NCBI GenBank assembly: GCA_963772165.1 | Contig: CAVYWA010000005.1 | Span: 124,001-188,000, forward strand | DNA: 64,000 nt | Reading direction: 5' to 3' | DNA from: JAGVPT01 sp963772165 | GTDB taxonomy: Bacteria; Bacteroidota; Ignavibacteria; UBA10030; UBA8401 | Shown: positions 25,578-33,521 of the stretch, piece by piece | How the letters are laid out: each line of letters starts with the position of its first letter | Position numbering within the stretch: position 1 is the stretch's first letter | Translations under genes and position numbers: made by a program | The notes under the pieces: model-generated | The model's database searches: none | Told to the model about the DNA's origin: nothing | The model's input: only the letters and a program-made list of their open reading frames with translations

Positions 25578-27262
25578 GAAAGTTCCTGCATATCATCGCT
25601 TTCAAGAACAAAATGTTCTGGAAAGTAACGTTCTCGCTGAACGCTCAATCGCTGATCAAAAATATCGGGTCATTCATCGTTTTCGGCTCGTTCGCCGTCG
25701 GCGCGTTTTTGTTTTCCCGCTTTCTCACGGCCTATCTTCTTGAAGATGTTAAGATCGGCTTGTTCCTGTTTCACAGGTTTATGTCGATGCTGTTGTTCGT
25801 CTTTTTTATTACCATCAGCCTCGGGAACATGGTCGTTTCGTTCTCCACGCTTTATCGCTCGCCCGAAGTTCACTTCATGTTGACGCGGCCGATTCCGCAT
25901 CTGACGATCTTCATCATAAAATTCCTCGATAATTTTTTTTACAGTTCCGGCACGCTCTTCCTTGCCGGCTTCTCCGTGCTGCTCGGGTACGGGTCGTATT
26001 TCGGGTTCCCGTGGCATTTTTATCTCTTGGTGATGCTTGGCGTTTTAGTTCCCTTTATGTTCCTTGCAGGATGTACGGCCGTCATCATTTTGCTGGTGCT
26101 GATGAAGCTTGCGTCGAAAATGAACTTCAAAATGCTTATCGTCCTGCTCGTTCTTTTTTACATCGCTCAGATTTATTTCTATTTTCATGTCACAAGCCCG
26201 ATTGACCTTGTCCGGGAAGTGATGAGATATTATCCGAACGTCAACTTGTATTTTGGGCAGCTCGACCCGCCTGTTTCTAATTATCTCCCCAACTTCTGGA
26301 TTTCCCAGATTCTATTCTTTTATGCGACGGGGAAGGAGAGCGCAGTTGCAGGGTACTGTGCGCTCCTGATGTTGTCGAGCGCCGCAGCGTTTATTGCTCT
26401 TGTTCTTGCCGGCGATAAACTCTTTTACTCAACATGGATCACGTCGCTGACCTTCAAGTCATTTTCGATTAAGAAATTCGAATTTACCGGGACGTTGTTC
26501 AGCTTCGAGAAGCCTTCCCGTTTTTCGCCTCAGAATGAATCTCTTTTGAAAAAAGAGTACTGGCAATTTTTGCGCGAACCGAGCCAATGGGTTCACCTCG
26601 TGGTTATGCTGTTTTTAGTTCTCACCTTCCTTTCAAGCGTGACGTCGATGGATTTTGGTTTGCAAGACCCCAAACTGAGAACGGCGGTCTTTTTAGTTGT
26701 ATACATTTTCGATGCTTTTTTGATAACTTCGATAGCGTTACGTTTCGCCTTTCCTATGATGAGCCTTGAGGGGGATGCATATTGGACGATCCGCAGCTCG
26801 CCTCTTCGCACGTCAAAAGTCTATTGGACTAAATTTTTTATTGTTCTCGTGCCGCTGACGGTTGCCGGATTGGCGCTGGCGGTGTTGTCCAATATTCCGT
26901 ACATCCGCCTTTCTCCGCTGCCTCAGGCAACGACGGCCGGGATGGTATTCATTGCCGTCGCTTTGGTCAGCCTTAATTTCGGGCTGGGTTCATACTTTGT
27001 TAACTTTGATGAGAAAAATCCGATTCGCATCGCATCATCGCAAGGAGCAACGCTGACCTTTCTCTTGAGCATCGTGTTTCTCGTCGTTCTCGTGAGTGTG
27101 TTCTTTCTTCCTATCCTCGCTGTTTTTAATTCCATTTATTACGAAATTCCGAGAAAGAATTCGTGGCTGTATTATGCGCTTGCGGTCATCGGATTTTTCT
27201 CCGTCGTGGTTGGTGTCGTATCGCATTCGATCGGAGTAAAAGCACTGGCAAGAGATGTATGA
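25574..27262 (+). CDS. ABC exporter permease subunit
   Basis: A 562-residue membrane protein starting at GTG 25574, overlapping the ATPase stop. About 12 hydrophobic segments are visible, from IGSFIVFGSFAVGAFLFSRF near the N-terminus to YYALAVIGFFSVVVGVVSHS at the C-terminus. A mid-protein soluble stretch (KKFEFTGTLFSFEK...NESLLKKEYWQFLREPSQW) is characteristic of a group of large single-gene exporter permeases common in Chlorobiota/Ignavibacteriota. The gene is followed with ATGA overlap by a TPR/binding-protein gene. The ligand cannot be named. Confidence 0.8.
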   Translation: MRKFLHIIAFKNKMFWKVTFSLNAQSLIKNIGSFIVFGSFAVGAFLFSRFLTAYLLEDVKIGLFLFHRFMSMLLFVFFITISLGNMVVSFSTLYRSPEVHFMLTRPIPHLTIFIIKFLDNFFYSSGTLFLAGFSVLLGYGSYFGFPWHFYLLVMLGVLVPFMFLAGCTAVIILLVLMKLASKMNFKMLIVLLVLFYIAQIYFYFHVTSPIDLVREVMRYYPNVNLYFGQLDPPVSNYLPNFWISQILFFYATGKESAVAGYCALLMLSSAAAFIALVLAGDKLFYSTWITSLTFKSFSIKKFEFTGTLFSFEKPSRFSPQNESLLKKEYWQFLREPSQWVHLVVMLFLVLTFLSSVTSMDFGLQDPKLRTAVFLVVYIFDAFLITSIALRFAFPMMSLEGDAYWTIRSSPLRTSKVYWTKFFIVLVPLTVAGLALAVLSNIPYIRLSPLPQATTAGMVFIAVALVSLNFGLGSYFVNFDEKNPIRIASSQGATLTFLLSIVFLVVLVSVFFLPILAVFNSIYYEIPRKNSWLYYALAVIGFFSVVVGVVSHSIGVKALARDV

Positions 27263-29325
27263 AAGAAAATAATGTGGAAAACCCGTCGTCAATATTTTTT
27301 TTGAAACGTATGAAATTTACTAAAGTCTTCCTTGCAGGATTGCTTGGAATGTTGCTGGGCGGTGTGGCACTTTCGGCCCAGGATGAAGTTGTGTTCAACC
27401 AGAGTGACGAAGAGAGTTTTTTATTAGGGACGAAACAGTACGCACAGAATGATTTTAAAGGAGCGTATCTCTCTTTTCAAAAAGTGATTGAAGATCCGGT
27501 ACGCAACCAGCGGACGACGGCAGCGTTGATCATGTCGGCCAAAACGCTCTTTCAATTGCACAGTTTCAGGGAATCGATCCGCCTTTTAAAAGACTTCCTC
27601 GATACTTATCCACAGAGCAATTATGCCGAGGACGCGCATTATACTCTTGCCATGAACTACTACCGTCTCAACCGCTACCCCGACGCAGCGGGTGAACTGT
27701 TGATTGTTCTCGAAAGCGGAAAAGAGCGGAAAACATTTCTTCGATCGCAAAAGATTTTTGAAAACGTCGCTTCCGAATTTCTCACTGCACAGGAAATAAA
27801 AGACCTCCTCTATTTTGCAAAAACGGAAAGATCAAAGAAGCTGCTGACGCTCCATCTCGCTGAATTGGAATTCGACCAAGGGCTCTATACTGAATCGATG
27901 GCTCATGCCCGTGAAGTTCTGTCCGGCAAAGAAGATCCGCTGAGCGCCCAGCGCGCCCGCTCGCTCCTTGTTCGGCTCCAGAGCGGAACTTCGGTGAAGC
28001 TGGGCGTCATCTTGCCGTTGATGCAGAAAACCGACGGCGCATCCCGCGAGAAAAAATTGGCCTATGAAATTCTGGATGGGGTGAAGTATGCCGTGGACGA
28101 ATACAATCTCAAAAATTCGAATCAAGGCGTCACGGTTGTTATCGATGTGCGCGATTCTGAGAAAGATCCGCTCGTCGCTGCCCGCGAGATCCAGCCATGG
28201 CTGGATGACAAGGAATTTATAGGGATCATCGGCCCGATCTTCAGCTACGAAGTGTCTCCTGTTGCGGGAATCGCAAATTCGCGCAAAATTCCTCTCATCA
28301 CACCCACAGCTACCGACAACGGCATCGCCGCAGTCGGCGATTATATTTTTCAAGCAAACCCCGACTTCACAACCCGCGGCAAAGCAATGGCGCAGTATGC
28401 TGTGCTGAAGCTCGGTTTGAAGAATCTCGCTGTCGTTGCGCCGAGCTTTCAACCGAGCAGCGCGATTGCAGATTCTTTTGTCCAGGAATCCATCCGTCTC
28501 GGCGCGCGGATCATATCGGACAAACGCTATTTGAAAGGGGCAACGGATTTACGGTATCTTTTCAGCGCAATGCGCAGCGAAGCGGCGGTTTTCGGCGAAG
28601 AACAATCTATTGATTTCAAAGGAACGGTAAGTTATCCCGAAATTATTAGGCGATTGACAACGATGGGTGTTCGAAAATCGACGATCGACTCTTTAGCGGA
28701 AGAACAAGGAAAAGTGATTGTGGAGCGATTGTTCGGACAGAACGGCAAAGCGATTGCCGATTCTTTGGGAATCCCGTTGCAGGTCGAACCGTTTTATTTG
28801 GACAGCTTGCAGTACCCCGTCACGTCGATCCAGGCAGTGTTCAGTCCGATTTCAACCAGCGGCGAGATCGGCATCATTACATCGCAATTAACGTACTATA
28901 ATATTAAAGCAACACTCCTTGGTTCGGGAGAATGGAACGATCCGGCAGAACTCGATCTGAACAAGCGTTATGCCGATGGAGTGATCTTCACCTCGGACCG
29001 CTGGGTCGAAAATTCGTACGCATACAACCGGTTCACTTCGCAATTTGTTCAAGCGACAGGGCGGCAGCCGACCGACAATGTGCTTTTCGGGTACGATGCG
29101 ATGTCGCTCGTCCTGACCCAAATTCAAAACGGCGGGACAACCCGGGAGCGGCTTACCGAATTGCTTGGGAAGGTGTCGGATTTCCCGGGCTATCATTCGA
29201 AAATTTCGCTCACTGAAAACAGAGTGAATTCGTATCTCCACATTCTTCAGGTACAAAAAGGGGAAAATTTCAAAGATCGACGAAGTGTTTTACAAAAAAG
29301 ACGCTGCGCCAAAATAGAACCATGA
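27259..29325 (+). CDS. TPR plus type 1 periplasmic-binding-fold protein (LppC/Leu-binding-like)
   Basis: About 688 residues. ATG 27259 overlaps the permease stop; ATG 27310 gives a tidier signal peptide (KFTKVFLAGLLGMLLGG...ALSAQ). Residues ~50-240 are TPR-like helices (LLGTKQYAQNDFKGAYLSF, TYPQSNYAEDAHYTLAMNYY). The rest is a bilobed Peripla_BP_6 fold (VKLGVILPLMQKTD, FIGIIGPIFSYEVSP, GDYIFQANPDFTTRG, FGYDAMSLVLTQI). This layout resembles LpoA/LppC. The last ~16 codons appear frameshifted: deleting G 29275 gives FKIDEVFYKKDAAPK with a stop at 29315-29317. Role may be ligand sensing for the ABC exporter or control of a peptidoglycan synthase; undecided. Confidence 0.8.
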   Translation: MKENNVENPSSIFFLKRMKFTKVFLAGLLGMLLGGVALSAQDEVVFNQSDEESFLLGTKQYAQNDFKGAYLSFQKVIEDPVRNQRTTAALIMSAKTLFQLHSFRESIRLLKDFLDTYPQSNYAEDAHYTLAMNYYRLNRYPDAAGELLIVLESGKERKTFLRSQKIFENVASEFLTAQEIKDLLYFAKTERSKKLLTLHLAELEFDQGLYTESMAHAREVLSGKEDPLSAQRARSLLVRLQSGTSVKLGVILPLMQKTDGASREKKLAYEILDGVKYAVDEYNLKNSNQGVTVVIDVRDSEKDPLVAAREIQPWLDDKEFIGIIGPIFSYEVSPVAGIANSRKIPLITPTATDNGIAAVGDYIFQANPDFTTRGKAMAQYAVLKLGLKNLAVVAPSFQPSSAIADSFVQESIRLGARIISDKRYLKGATDLRYLFSAMRSEAAVFGEEQSIDFKGTVSYPEIIRRLTTMGVRKSTIDSLAEEQGKVIVERLFGQNGKAIADSLGIPLQVEPFYLDSLQYPVTSIQAVFSPISTSGEIGIITSQLTYYNIKATLLGSGEWNDPAELDLNKRYADGVIFTSDRWVENSYAYNRFTSQFVQATGRQPTDNVLFGYDAMSLVLTQIQNGGTTRERLTELLGKVSDFPGYHSKISLTENRVNSYLHILQVQKGENFKDRRSVLQKRRCAKIEP

Positions 29326-29335
29326 AGGGGGGCTT

Positions 29336-30058
29336 ATGGCTGAAGCATCGAACCGCAAAGTAAACGAACCTGCGTTCTACCATTCCAAAATTAAAGATTG
29401 GCCTGTAAGCGAGCGGCCGCGTGAAAAGCTTATCAACTATGGCCCGGAAGTTCTCACGGAAGCAGAACTGCTTGCAATTCTGATCGGCTCAGGAAGCGGA
29501 AAAGTCACTGCCCTCGACCTTGCAAAAACTCTATTTGTCGAGCACAAAACTTTGAGGTCGCTTGCCGGTTTATGTGTAGCCGATTTGAAACAATTCAAAG
29601 GTATCGGCGACGCGCGTGCCGTTTCTATTGCTGCAGCTTTTGAACTGGCACGACGCCTTCAATCTGCTCCCGAGGCTGAACACCGGATCATACGGTCCCC
29701 CTCGGACGTTGCGGAACAATACATCCCAACGTTACGCGACCTTCAGCAAGAAGTTTTCGTCGTTGTCTTGTTGAACAGCGCAAACAAAATCATAAAAGAA
29801 GTTACCATCACTAAAGGCCTTCTTAATTCGTCGCTGACACATCCGCGTGAAGTGTTCCGGCATGCCATTGTTGAGCATGCCGCCAGCGTGATTTTGATGC
29901 ATAATCACCCGAGCGGAAACCCCGAGCCAAGTCAAGAAGATATCGCAATCACCAAACAGATCGTGGAAGCGGGCAAAGTTATCGGAATTCCGGTCCACGA
30001 TCATATTATCATCGCGGGGGGCAATTTCACAAGCCTTGCTGAAAGGGGACTGATATAA
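29336..30058 (+). CDS. radC: RadC family JAB/MPN-domain protein
   Basis: A 240-residue protein. The N-terminal helix-hairpin-helix part has WPVSERPREKLINYGPEVLTEAELLAILI (in pieces) and LKQFKGIGDARA. The C-terminal MPN domain has the JAMM-type metal motif HNHPSGNPEPSQED (~residue 188) and a preceding LTHPREVFRHAI. Despite its name, the family's biochemical role is not established; a DNA-repair or nuclease role has been questioned. It is well placed after a GGGGGG ribosome site and probably ends the operon begun at 24858. Confidence 0.93.
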   Translation: MAEASNRKVNEPAFYHSKIKDWPVSERPREKLINYGPEVLTEAELLAILIGSGSGKVTALDLAKTLFVEHKTLRSLAGLCVADLKQFKGIGDARAVSIAAAFELARRLQSAPEAEHRIIRSPSDVAEQYIPTLRDLQQEVFVVVLLNSANKIIKEVTITKGLLNSSLTHPREVFRHAIVEHAASVILMHNHPSGNPEPSQEDIAITKQIVEAGKVIGIPVHDHIIIAGGNFTSLAERGLI

Positions 30059-30314
30059 GATTTCGGCGGGTCGCGGCAATCACGGGTCTGGTCCGTCATT
30101 TGGCCGGTTTATTGCTCTGAAAAACCCGAATCACGATTAATTCTTTTTAAGACAATCCGGAGGCTGAATACAGCCGAGAAATATCGGGAATTATCAGAGA
30201 CGAAAGAGTCCAAAGCATTTTTTTCGCTTGACATCGTTCAACCATTTCCTTATTATTCTACAGGAAAGGTCAAGTTTTTCCAGAACATCTCATTAGACAG
30301 GATATAGGTAAATT
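30059..30314. other. Intergenic region before the coiled-coil lipoprotein
   Basis: 256 bases without a gene. The right half carries a consensus promoter (listed). The left part is GC-rich (GGCGGGTCGCGGCAATCACGG) without a clear stem that could be called a terminator. Confidence 0.5.
30228..30256 (+). promoter_or_regulatory. Consensus sigma-70 promoter
   Basis: TTGACA at 30228-30233, exact 17-base spacer, TATTAT at 30251-30256. Expected start near 30263, 52 bases before the lipoprotein gene. It is one of the strongest-looking promoters in the window, fitting an abundant structural protein. Confidence 0.82.
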
Positions 30315-30581
30315 ATGAAGAGAGCATTGAAGCTATTTGCAGGAGCGGCTTTCCTGACGGCGACATTGATCATTGCCGGGTGCAGCAGCGGGCCCAGCGA
30401 AGATGAACTTGCCCAGTTGGAAGCGTTAAAGGCTGAGGTCGCGTCACTTCAGAAAGATGTCGATGCCAAGCAAGCCGAAAAAGCAAGTTTGCAGAAGCAA
30501 ATTGCAGACAAGCAGGCTGAGCTTGCAGCGGCAACAAAAGAGCAAGACGCAACTCGCGAACGCTTAAAAAGCCAGCAATGA
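30315..30581 (+). CDS. Small coiled-coil lipoprotein (Lpp-like)
   Basis: An 88-residue protein with signal peptide and lipobox LIIAGCSSG (Cys ~23). The rest is a continuous heptad-rich helix (ELAQLEALKAEVASLQKDV, QAEKASLQKQIADKQAEL). Length and layout recall the Braun lipoprotein Lpp, but the C-terminal Lys needed for peptidoglycan linkage is not evident (it ends KSQQ). It is followed after 20 bases by a periplasmic coiled-coil/LysM protein, sits behind a consensus promoter, and the pair ends at a strong terminator. An envelope-spacing role is likely by analogy. Confidence 0.8.
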   Translation: MKRALKLFAGAAFLTATLIIAGCSSGPSEDELAQLEALKAEVASLQKDVDAKQAEKASLQKQIADKQAELAAATKEQDATRERLKSQQ

Positions 30582-30601
30582 TTATACTGAAGGAGCACCT
30601 C

Positions 30602-31366
30602 ATGAATTTTAGAAAATTATTTGTTTCGGGATTTATTCTTGTTCTCATTGCGTCGGCGGGTCCAACACTTTCCGCCCAAACAAAGATGACAAAAGAAGAA
30701 TGGCAGAAAGAGATTACGGACTACACGGCTCAGCGCGATAACCTGAAAAAGACGCTTGCGCAATTGAACAAAGACGTCGACAGCCTGAAAGCAGTTCTTG
30801 CGTCCTTAAATCAAAAATTGGAGTCGGTGCTTAACGAGACAAAAGCGATGACCGGCGCAAGCGATGAAGTTCGCAAGGCATACGAAGCACAATTGGCAGC
30901 CCTCGAAAACTGGATCAATGAGCTGACACGATTGTCGAATCAGGATCTGTATGCGCGAAAGGCCGAGATTGATTCGGTGCAGGCAAAATTGGATGCATTG
31001 AAAAAATCAAAACTCGCCGCATTGCAGGAATACAATGACAGGCTTCAGGCTCTTCAGCAGAAAATCAACGGACTGCGCGATGCCCTCGCAAAGCCTGAGT
31101 TTATCGCTAGCCTTGAAAAAACTTATGTTGTCGGTTCGTGGAAAAAGAACCGCGATTGCTTGTGGAACATCTCGAAGAAAAAAACCATCTACAACAATCC
31201 GTTTATGTGGCCCAAGATCTGGCAGGGCAACCGCGACCAAATTAAAGACCCGGATATTATCCGCAAAGGGCAGAAGCTGAAAATTCCGACCGCAGGTCCA
31301 TTAACGGATTCGGAGAAAAAGGCCGAACGCAAATACTGGGCAAAGAAGAGAGTCTCGAGCAAGTAA
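30602..31366 (+). CDS. Exported coiled-coil protein with C-terminal LysM-like domain
   Basis: About 254 residues from ATG 30602 (AAGGAG upstream). Signal peptide ends near ASAGPTLSAQ. Residues ~25-180 are a long coiled coil (LKKTLAQLNKDVDSLKAVL, LQALQQKINGLRDAL). The end, YVVGSWKKNRDCLWNISKKK...FMWPKIWQGNRDQIKDPDII with GQKLKIP, is a LysM-type peptidoglycan-binding domain. The WP-x-IW and LKIP pattern matches LysM endings in which a residue-rich loop precedes RKGQKLKIP. Together with the upstream lipoprotein it may bridge outer membrane and wall. No enzymatic domain is seen. Confidence 0.83.
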   Translation: MNFRKLFVSGFILVLIASAGPTLSAQTKMTKEEWQKEITDYTAQRDNLKKTLAQLNKDVDSLKAVLASLNQKLESVLNETKAMTGASDEVRKAYEAQLAALENWINELTRLSNQDLYARKAEIDSVQAKLDALKKSKLAALQEYNDRLQALQQKINGLRDALAKPEFIASLEKTYVVGSWKKNRDCLWNISKKKTIYNNPFMWPKIWQGNRDQIKDPDIIRKGQKLKIPTAGPLTDSEKKAERKYWAKKRVSSK

Positions 31367-31406
31367 GGAGTACAGCAAAACTCTTGTTGAGTTGTCATTA
31401 ACGAAG

Positions 31407-31450
31407 AAAGTCCTTCCCCCGGCGGATGCCGGGGTGAAGGACTTTTTCAT
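31407..31450 (+). terminator. Strong rho-independent terminator
   Basis: AAAGTCCTTC-CCCCGGC at 31407-31423, loop GGAT, GCCGGGG and GAAGGACTTT at 31428-31445 with a single bulged T at 31435, then TTCATTTTT. A 17-bp stem closing the lipoprotein/LysM transcript. Confidence 0.92.
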
Positions 31451-31495
31451 TTTTCGGATCCCTCGCAAGGAGGACAGGCTACGGTAGAAAAGAAA

Positions 31496-32467
31496 ATGAA
31501 GATTGAAGGAGTGGATGCATTCTCGCTCCTCGGCATTAACGACCGCCATCTCCAACTCATCGAAGATCGTTTCGATGCAGACATTATCGTGCGCGGAGAA
31601 AATATTACGCTGCGCGGCGAATCTTCCGAAGTTCAACAAATTGAACGCGTATTCAAGGAACTGACATTTCTTCTTTCAAAGAACGGCGCTCTTACCGCGA
31701 ACGATGTCGACACCGTGCTTGACCTTGTTGCCGTCGACTCGCCGTCTCAGACGCAGCTGCGCGCGCAAATCCCGAAAGATGAAATGGACTCCATTGTCCT
31801 CTTCACCAAGAATGCCATCATCAAGGCAAAGACGCCGGGGCAGAGGGAGTATATCAGGCGGGTGCAGCTGAACGATATTGTTTTCGCGATCGGCCCGGCA
31901 GGCACGGGAAAAACATATCTTGCGGTGGCGATGGCGGTTGCAAATCTTAAAAACCGCGAAGTGAGCAAAATTGTGCTGGCGAGGCCAGCGGTTGAAGCCG
32001 GCGAGAGCTTGGGATTTTTACCCGGCGATTTAAAAGAGAAGGTCGACCCGTATCTTCGCCCTCTTTATGATGCACTCGACGATATGTTGCCGTCGGAAAA
32101 ACTGAAAACGTACATGGAGCGGCGCATCATCGAAATTGTTCCGCTTGCGTACATGCGCGGGCGGACGTTGAACAATTCATTTCTCATCCTCGACGAGGCG
32201 CAAAATGCTACCTCGATGCAGATGAAAATGTTTCTGACACGGCTCGGCGATCATTCGAAAGCGATCATTACCGGCGATGTCACGCAGATTGACCTCCCCG
32301 CGAAAACTACTTCGGGGCTAGTGCAGATTCAGGAAGTGCTGCAGGATATTGACGGGATCGATTTTGCGTATTTCGACAGGAACGATGTTGTGCGCCATCG
32401 TTTAGTGAAGGACATTATCGATGCCTACGGCAAATTTAACGGCAGGATGGAAAACGGATCGAAGTAA
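31496..32467 (+). CDS. phoH: PhoH-like ATPase
   Basis: A 323-residue PhoH/YbeZ family protein. The N-terminal ~100 residues form a KH-like nucleic acid-binding part (DRFDADIIVRGENITLRG). The ATPase has Walker A GPAGTGKTYLAVAMA (~132), LARPAVEAGESLGFLPGDLKEK in pieces, and Walker B FLILDEAQNAT. YbeZ-type proteins are linked to ribosome/RNA maturation with YbeY; ybeY is not adjacent here. It abuts mazG tail to tail with no gap. Confidence 0.93.
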   Translation: MKIEGVDAFSLLGINDRHLQLIEDRFDADIIVRGENITLRGESSEVQQIERVFKELTFLLSKNGALTANDVDTVLDLVAVDSPSQTQLRAQIPKDEMDSIVLFTKNAIIKAKTPGQREYIRRVQLNDIVFAIGPAGTGKTYLAVAMAVANLKNREVSKIVLARPAVEAGESLGFLPGDLKEKVDPYLRPLYDALDDMLPSEKLKTYMERRIIEIVPLAYMRGRTLNNSFLILDEAQNATSMQMKMFLTRLGDHSKAIITGDVTQIDLPAKTTSGLVQIQEVLQDIDGIDFAYFDRNDVVRHRLVKDIIDAYGKFNGRMENGSK

Positions 32468-33232
32468 TTACTTTGTTTCCTTCGCTTTGTTCCACAGCGC
32501 ATCCATTTCAGCGAGCGTTGTGGCGTAAATGTCTTTGTGTTCTTTCCGGAGCTCTTCCTCGATGTAATTGAACCGCCGCACAAACTTGTTCGATGTCTCC
32601 CGCAGCGCGTGTTCGGGGTCGAGGTGAAGGAAACGGGCGTAGTTCACAAGGGAGAAAAGGACGTCGCCAAACTCATCAGCAACATTCTTATTTTCTCCTT
32701 GGTTTACTGCTTCATGTAATTCGTGAAGTTCTTCGTCAATCTTCTTCCACACTTCTTCGCTGTTATCCCAATCGAACCCCACCTTGGAGGCTTTTTCCTG
32801 GAGCCGTAAGGCACGAAGCAGCGCGGGCATTTCCTTCGGCACTCCTTCAACAACTGAGTGCCTTCCTTCCGATAATTTTATTTTCTCCCAGTTGCGTTTC
32901 TGTGTTGCAAGGTCGATACCGGACTGATCTCCGAAAACATGCGGATGCCGCCTGATGAGCTTTTCATTGATGTGGCATAATACTTCTTCGACCGTGAACT
33001 CGTTCCGCTCTTCCGCGATTGCGCTTTGGAGGGCGATGTGGAGGAGAACGTCGCCGAGCTCGATTTTCAGCTCGCTCCAATCGCCGGCGTCGATCGCCTC
33101 GATGGCTTCATAGGTCTCTTCGATAAAGCTCTGGCGAAGCGACTCATGCGTTTGTACATGATCCCAGGGGCAGTCTGTTCGCAGCCGTTTTACTATTGCG
33201 CGAAGCCGTGTAAATTCTTCGTCGGCGCTCAT
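32468..33232 (-). CDS. mazG: Nucleoside triphosphate pyrophosphohydrolase MazG
   Basis: A 254-residue all-alpha NTP pyrophosphatase that hydrolyses NTPs to NMP and PPi, thought to clean aberrant nucleotides or tune the stringent response. Two MazG units are seen. The first is LRTDCPWDHVQTHESLRQSF with EETYEAIEAIDAGD and ELGDVLLHIALQ. The second is KVGFDWDNSEEVWKKIDEEL with ELHEAV and ADEFGDVLFSLVNYARFL. The EExxE and DExxD metal-binding patterns are intact in both. It lies tail to tail with phoH and is transcribed alone. Confidence 0.95.
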   Translation of the reverse strand: MSADEEFTRLRAIVKRLRTDCPWDHVQTHESLRQSFIEETYEAIEAIDAGDWSELKIELGDVLLHIALQSAIAEERNEFTVEEVLCHINEKLIRRHPHVFGDQSGIDLATQKRNWEKIKLSEGRHSVVEGVPKEMPALLRALRLQEKASKVGFDWDNSEEVWKKIDEELHELHEAVNQGENKNVADEFGDVLFSLVNYARFLHLDPEHALRETSNKFVRRFNYIEEELRKEHKDIYATTLAEMDALWNKAKETK

Positions 33233-33521
33233 CGTTATTTCCTTTCAACGTTTGTTCAACATAGAAAAAAAGGTGCAGCGATGCAAATGAATTGTGGGCA
33301 GTGTTACAGTTTGGCTTCCTTTCTCAAGAAGAAGCCATTGCGATTCCGCTCGAAAAGCGGGAGAAGCACCCCCCATTTATTTAAGAGATTGCTTCGCTCC
33401 TCTCAATGATCCTTCATTTAAAATTACCCGCTGCCGAATTGTGTGGTGGCTTTTCTACGGCTTCTTGGTTATATTCCTTCACACCACAGACGCCCCGTTC
33501 ACATACCTGGAAGATGATGGA

